From Solwaraspora sp. WMMA2056 (lineage in GTDB: Bacteria; Actinomycetota; Actinomycetes; Mycobacteriales; Micromonosporaceae): 64,000 nt of DNA. Under the pieces are notes generated by a model. The model saw only the letters and a list, made by a program, of their open reading frames with translations, ran no database searches and was not told the DNA's origin. Position 1 is the first letter of the stretch; each line of letters begins with the position of its first letter. Of this stretch, positions 61,450-64,000 are shown in pieces. The translations under genes and the position numbers were made by a program. Where the stretch lies: assembly GCF_030345095.1 (NCBI RefSeq), contig NZ_CP128360.1, positions 4,402,001-4,466,000 on the forward strand. The letters are read 5' to 3'.

Positions 61450-61727
61450 GGGGGCTCCTCGTCGCGGTGGCGATCTCACCGCGAGGACGACGGGGCGAGG
61501 TGTTCGGTTCACGCCCGGCCGTTGTTCTGGGGGGTTTCCGTACAGCGGTCGTGGTCCGTTCGCCCGTCGCGCAACCGTCCACTGGCAACTTGGTTGTGAA
61601 AAGTCCTAAAAGCAGGGTTTTGTGATAGAAAGTTTCATTCAGGGGTTACGTTACAAGTGTCGCCTGTGTAACTCTTAGGTTTCGCGTCCACCCGACGTCC
61701 TGATAGACGTCCAATGGGGAGGTACTG
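61450..61727. promoter_or_regulatory. Divergent promoter region with AT-rich core and inverted repeat
   Basis: 278 bp between the muramidase-like gene and the subtilase gene. An unusually AT-rich stretch (about 61,590-61,640) probably holds the promoters. GTTACA (61,650-61,655) and TGTAAC (61,667-61,672) form a dyad with an 11-base centre, preceded by GTTAC at 61,645, and could be an operator. GTTAC-type repeats recall MtrA sites of cell-wall hydrolase genes, which is a weak suggestion. Confidence 0.4.
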
Positions 61728-64000
61728 GTGACACGATCGAGAAGACTTGCGGCGGCCGGACTGGCCGCCGTACTCGTGTTCGGGGCGGGGCAACCCGGCT
61801 GGGCCGCGCCGACCGGTGGTGACGGTGCTGGCCGGCCCTCCGCCGGACAGTCGCCGACCGGCCAGCGCACCACCGTCACCCTGATCACCGGTGACCAGGT
61901 CACCGTCACCGGAGCCGGTGCGGTCGCCCTGCGAGCAGGCCAGGGCCGTGCCGGCATGCAGTTCCGCACCTACCGCGTCGACGGGGACCTGCACGTCCTC
62001 CCGCGTGACGCCGTCGACCTGGTCGGGCGCGGCACCCTGGACCGGCGGCTGTTCAACGTCACCAAGCTGATCGAATGGGGCTACCACGACGCGGCCCGTG
62101 CCGACCTGCCGCTGATCCTCACCCGTTCCGACGGCGCTGCGGCACGCGGCGCGGCCCAGCCGGACGGCGTCGAGGTGCAACGGGACCTGCCGGCGATCGA
62201 CGGCACCGCGGTCACCGCGGACAAGGCGACCATCGCCGACCTGTGGTCCACGGTGGCCGGCGGCGGTGCCGCCCGGGCCTCCGACGCCGGGATCGATCGG
62301 ATCTGGCTGGACGGCAAGCGCGAGTTGCTGCTCGACCGCAGCGTCGCCCAGATCGGTGCGCCGGCCGCCTACGACGCCGGGTTCACCGGCGCCGGCGTCA
62401 CCGTCGGCGTCATGGACAGTGGCGTCGACTCCGGGCACCCCGACCTGGCCGACGTCGTCATCGAGTCGCGCAACTTCACCGACGCGCCGGCCGACGGCGA
62501 CACCGCCGGCCACGGTACGCACGTCGCGTCGATCATCGCCGGCAGCGGTGCCGCCTCCGGCGGCAAGTACCGGGGCGTCGCGCCGGGCGCGAAGATCATC
62601 TCCGCGAAGGTCTGCCCCGGCTCGTTCTGCGACGACTCCGCCATGATCGACGCGATGCACTGGCTCGCCGTGGAGAAGCAGGTCCCGGTCGTCAACATCA
62701 GCATCGGCGGCGGCGACGGACCGGAGATCGACCCCCTCGAGGAGGCGGTCAACACCCTCACCGCACAGACCGGCACCCTGTTCGTCATCTCCGCCGGCAA
62801 CGCCGGTGCCGACCGTACCGTCGGCTCACCCGGCAGCGCCGACGCGGCCCTCACCGTCGGCGCCGTCGACCGCGACGGCTCACTCGCCTACTTCTCCAGC
62901 CGTGGCCCCCGGGTCGGCGACGACGCCGTCAAACCCGACATCACCGCGCCCGGTGTCGACATCGTCGCCGCCCGCGCCGAGGGCACCACCCTCAACGTCC
63001 CGATCGACGAGCACTACGTCTCCGCGCCGGGCACCTCGATGTCCGCGCCGCACATCGCCGGCGCCGTCGCGCTGCTCGCCCAGCAACAGCCGGACTGGAC
63101 CGCCCCGCAGTTCAAGTCCACCCTGATGGGCTCCGCCGCACCGCACTCCGGAACCGGTGCGTACGGCCAAGGTGCCGGCCTGGTCGACGTGGCCCGTGCC
63201 ATCACCCAGACGGTGACCGCCGAGCCGGCCAGTGTCTCGTTCGGCCGGGCGATCTGGCCGCACCACGACGACGAGCCGATCACCCGGACCGTCACCTACC
63301 GCAACACCGGCACCGCGCCGGTCACCCTCGACCTGGCCTGGGAGATCACCGGGCCGTCCGGCGCGAGCGTCCCGACCGGCATGTTCACCACCAGCGCCGC
63401 GCAGGTGCAGGTGCCGGCCGGCGGTACGGCCAGCGTCGACGTCACCGCCGACACCCGGGTCGAGACCGCCGACGGCTTCTACAGCGGCCACCTGGTCGCC
63501 ACCGCCGGGCCGGCGCGCGTCGTCACCCCGGTCGGGGTGCACCGCGAGGTCGAGAGCTACGACCTCACCGTCGCCCACCTCGACTCGTCCGGGGAGCCGG
63601 CGACCGAGCACTTCACCGCCCTCATCGGACTGGACACCGACTACGCCGACCTCGTCTACGACCCGGACGGCACCGCGACCGTACGGGTGCCCAAGGGCCG
63701 CTACGGTCTGTTCAGCAGCATCGACGAGTTCGACGAGGACGGGGACCCCCTCGCCAGCGCGGTGCTCGTGCAACCCGAGGTGAACCTCACCGAGGAGGCC
63801 ACGGTCACCCTGGACGCGCGCCAGTCCGAGCCGGTCAGCGCAACCGTCCCGCAGGCCAACGCCCGTACCGACACCGTCGATGTCTCGGTGGCCTTCGAGG
63901 CGGACGCCGGGGCGCTGAGCGTCAGCGCGTCGTTCCCGAGCTTCGACGGGGTGTCGACCAAGAATCTCGGTACGGAGCCCGCCTCCTGGCTGAACTCGGC
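61728..64000 (+). CDS. Secreted subtilisin-family serine protease, 3' end outside window
   Basis: Partial gene of at least 757 codons that runs off the right edge. It has a signal peptide (residues 1-27, RRLAAAGLAAVLVFGAG core), a ~185-residue propeptide containing TVTLITGDQVTVTG, then an S8 catalytic domain with a complete triad: VGVMDSGVD (Asp), GHGTHVASIIAGSG (His), ISAGNAG (oxyanion Asn) and APGTSMSAPHIAGAVALLAQ (Ser). Downstream is an Fn3/CARDB-like beta domain (RTVTYRNTGTAPVTLDLAWE). This arrangement is typical of large actinomycete subtilases exported by Sec. GGGGAGG lies a few bases before the GTG at 61,728. In contrast to the mycosin nearby, this protease should be active. Confidence 0.92.
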   Translation, partial: MTRSRRLAAAGLAAVLVFGAGQPGWAAPTGGDGAGRPSAGQSPTGQRTTVTLITGDQVTVTGAGAVALRAGQGRAGMQFRTYRVDGDLHVLPRDAVDLVGRGTLDRRLFNVTKLIEWGYHDAARADLPLILTRSDGAAARGAAQPDGVEVQRDLPAIDGTAVTADKATIADLWSTVAGGGAARASDAGIDRIWLDGKRELLLDRSVAQIGAPAAYDAGFTGAGVTVGVMDSGVDSGHPDLADVVIESRNFTDAPADGDTAGHGTHVASIIAGSGAASGGKYRGVAPGAKIISAKVCPGSFCDDSAMIDAMHWLAVEKQVPVVNISIGGGDGPEIDPLEEAVNTLTAQTGTLFVISAGNAGADRTVGSPGSADAALTVGAVDRDGSLAYFSSRGPRVGDDAVKPDITAPGVDIVAARAEGTTLNVPIDEHYVSAPGTSMSAPHIAGAVALLAQQQPDWTAPQFKSTLMGSAAPHSGTGAYGQGAGLVDVARAITQTVTAEPASVSFGRAIWPHHDDEPITRTVTYRNTGTAPVTLDLAWEITGPSGASVPTGMFTTSAAQVQVPAGGTASVDVTADTRVETADGFYSGHLVATAGPARVVTPVGVHREVESYDLTVAHLDSSGEPATEHFTALIGLDTDYADLVYDPDGTATVRVPKGRYGLFSSIDEFDEDGDPLASAVLVQPEVNLTEEATVTLDARQSEPVSATVPQANARTDTVDVSVAFEADAGALSVSASFPSFDGVSTKNLGTEPASWLNS

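Noticed and set aside
1-64000. Mobile elements, tRNA or rRNA genes, phage attachment sites
   Set aside because: No transposase, integrase, terminal inverted repeats around a gene, or tRNA cloverleaf sequence was noticed on either strand.

Overview
The window is very GC-rich DNA with strongly GC3-biased genes, many GTG starts and frequent ATGA/TGATG stop-start overlaps. It comes from an actinomycete. The gene content (purine catabolism cluster, type VII secretion with FtsK-type EccC, SigE- and SigL-like ECF sigma factors, secreted lectin-bearing muramidase-like proteins) fits Micromonosporaceae best; that family assignment is an inference. No rRNA, tRNA, CRISPR array or transposase was seen.

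Left part (1-5.6 kb, all minus strand): a cut-off Asp-box membrane protein coupled to an ECF sigma factor; a 903-residue anchored receptor-like protein; a WhiA-like protein without a visible helix-turn-helix; and an adenosine deaminase with codon use unlike its neighbours.

Purine-to-malate block (4.5-20.6 kb): adenosine deaminase, a fused xanthine dehydrogenase (2Fe-2S plus molybdenum chain) with its FAD subunit, XdhC, a PucR regulator, an OHCU decarboxylase/HIU hydrolase fusion, urate oxidase, an 8-oxoguanine-deaminase-type amidohydrolase, malate synthase, a CitE/HpcH-like protein, allantoinase and allantoicase. These cover deamination and oxidation of purines to ureidoglycolate and the entry of glyoxylate into the TCA cycle. 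Only a recognisable ureidoglycolate lyase is missing. The two divergent promoter regions share a 16-bp motif, a candidate PucR operator. A long hairpin ends the block.

20.6-24.6 kb: a small secreted protein behind a 500-bp leader with AGGAAT inverted repeats, then a dolichol-phosphate-mannose-synthase-like glycosyltransferase overlapping a polytopic membrane protein.

Type VII secretion region (24.8-59.7 kb): an operon of two small helical proteins and a large WXG/coiled-coil protein; EccB, EccD and EccC; a beta-helix protein fused to two EccA-type AAA+ domains; a small Esx-like protein with a YbaB-like partner; two frameshifted genes; and an operon with a 3671-residue protein. That protein has a WXG100-like N-terminus, membrane helices, an HExxHxxGxxD protease motif, a 20-residue triple repeat with YxxxD motifs, a possible cysteine-peptidase-like domain and a C-terminal amidoligase-like domain. 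An 856-residue protein of unknown function lies convergent to it. Beyond it are a SigL-like sigma factor and a divergent pair: a LysM-like membrane protein and a mycosin that has lost its catalytic His and Ser. This pair is preceded by two back-to-back TGAACC-N16-CGTC promoters, suggesting control by the adjacent sigma factor. No EccE and no clearly active mycosin were recognised.

Right end (59.8-64 kb): a secreted protein with two lysozyme-like domains and a ricin-type lectin domain, and the start of an intact secreted subtilase that runs off the window.
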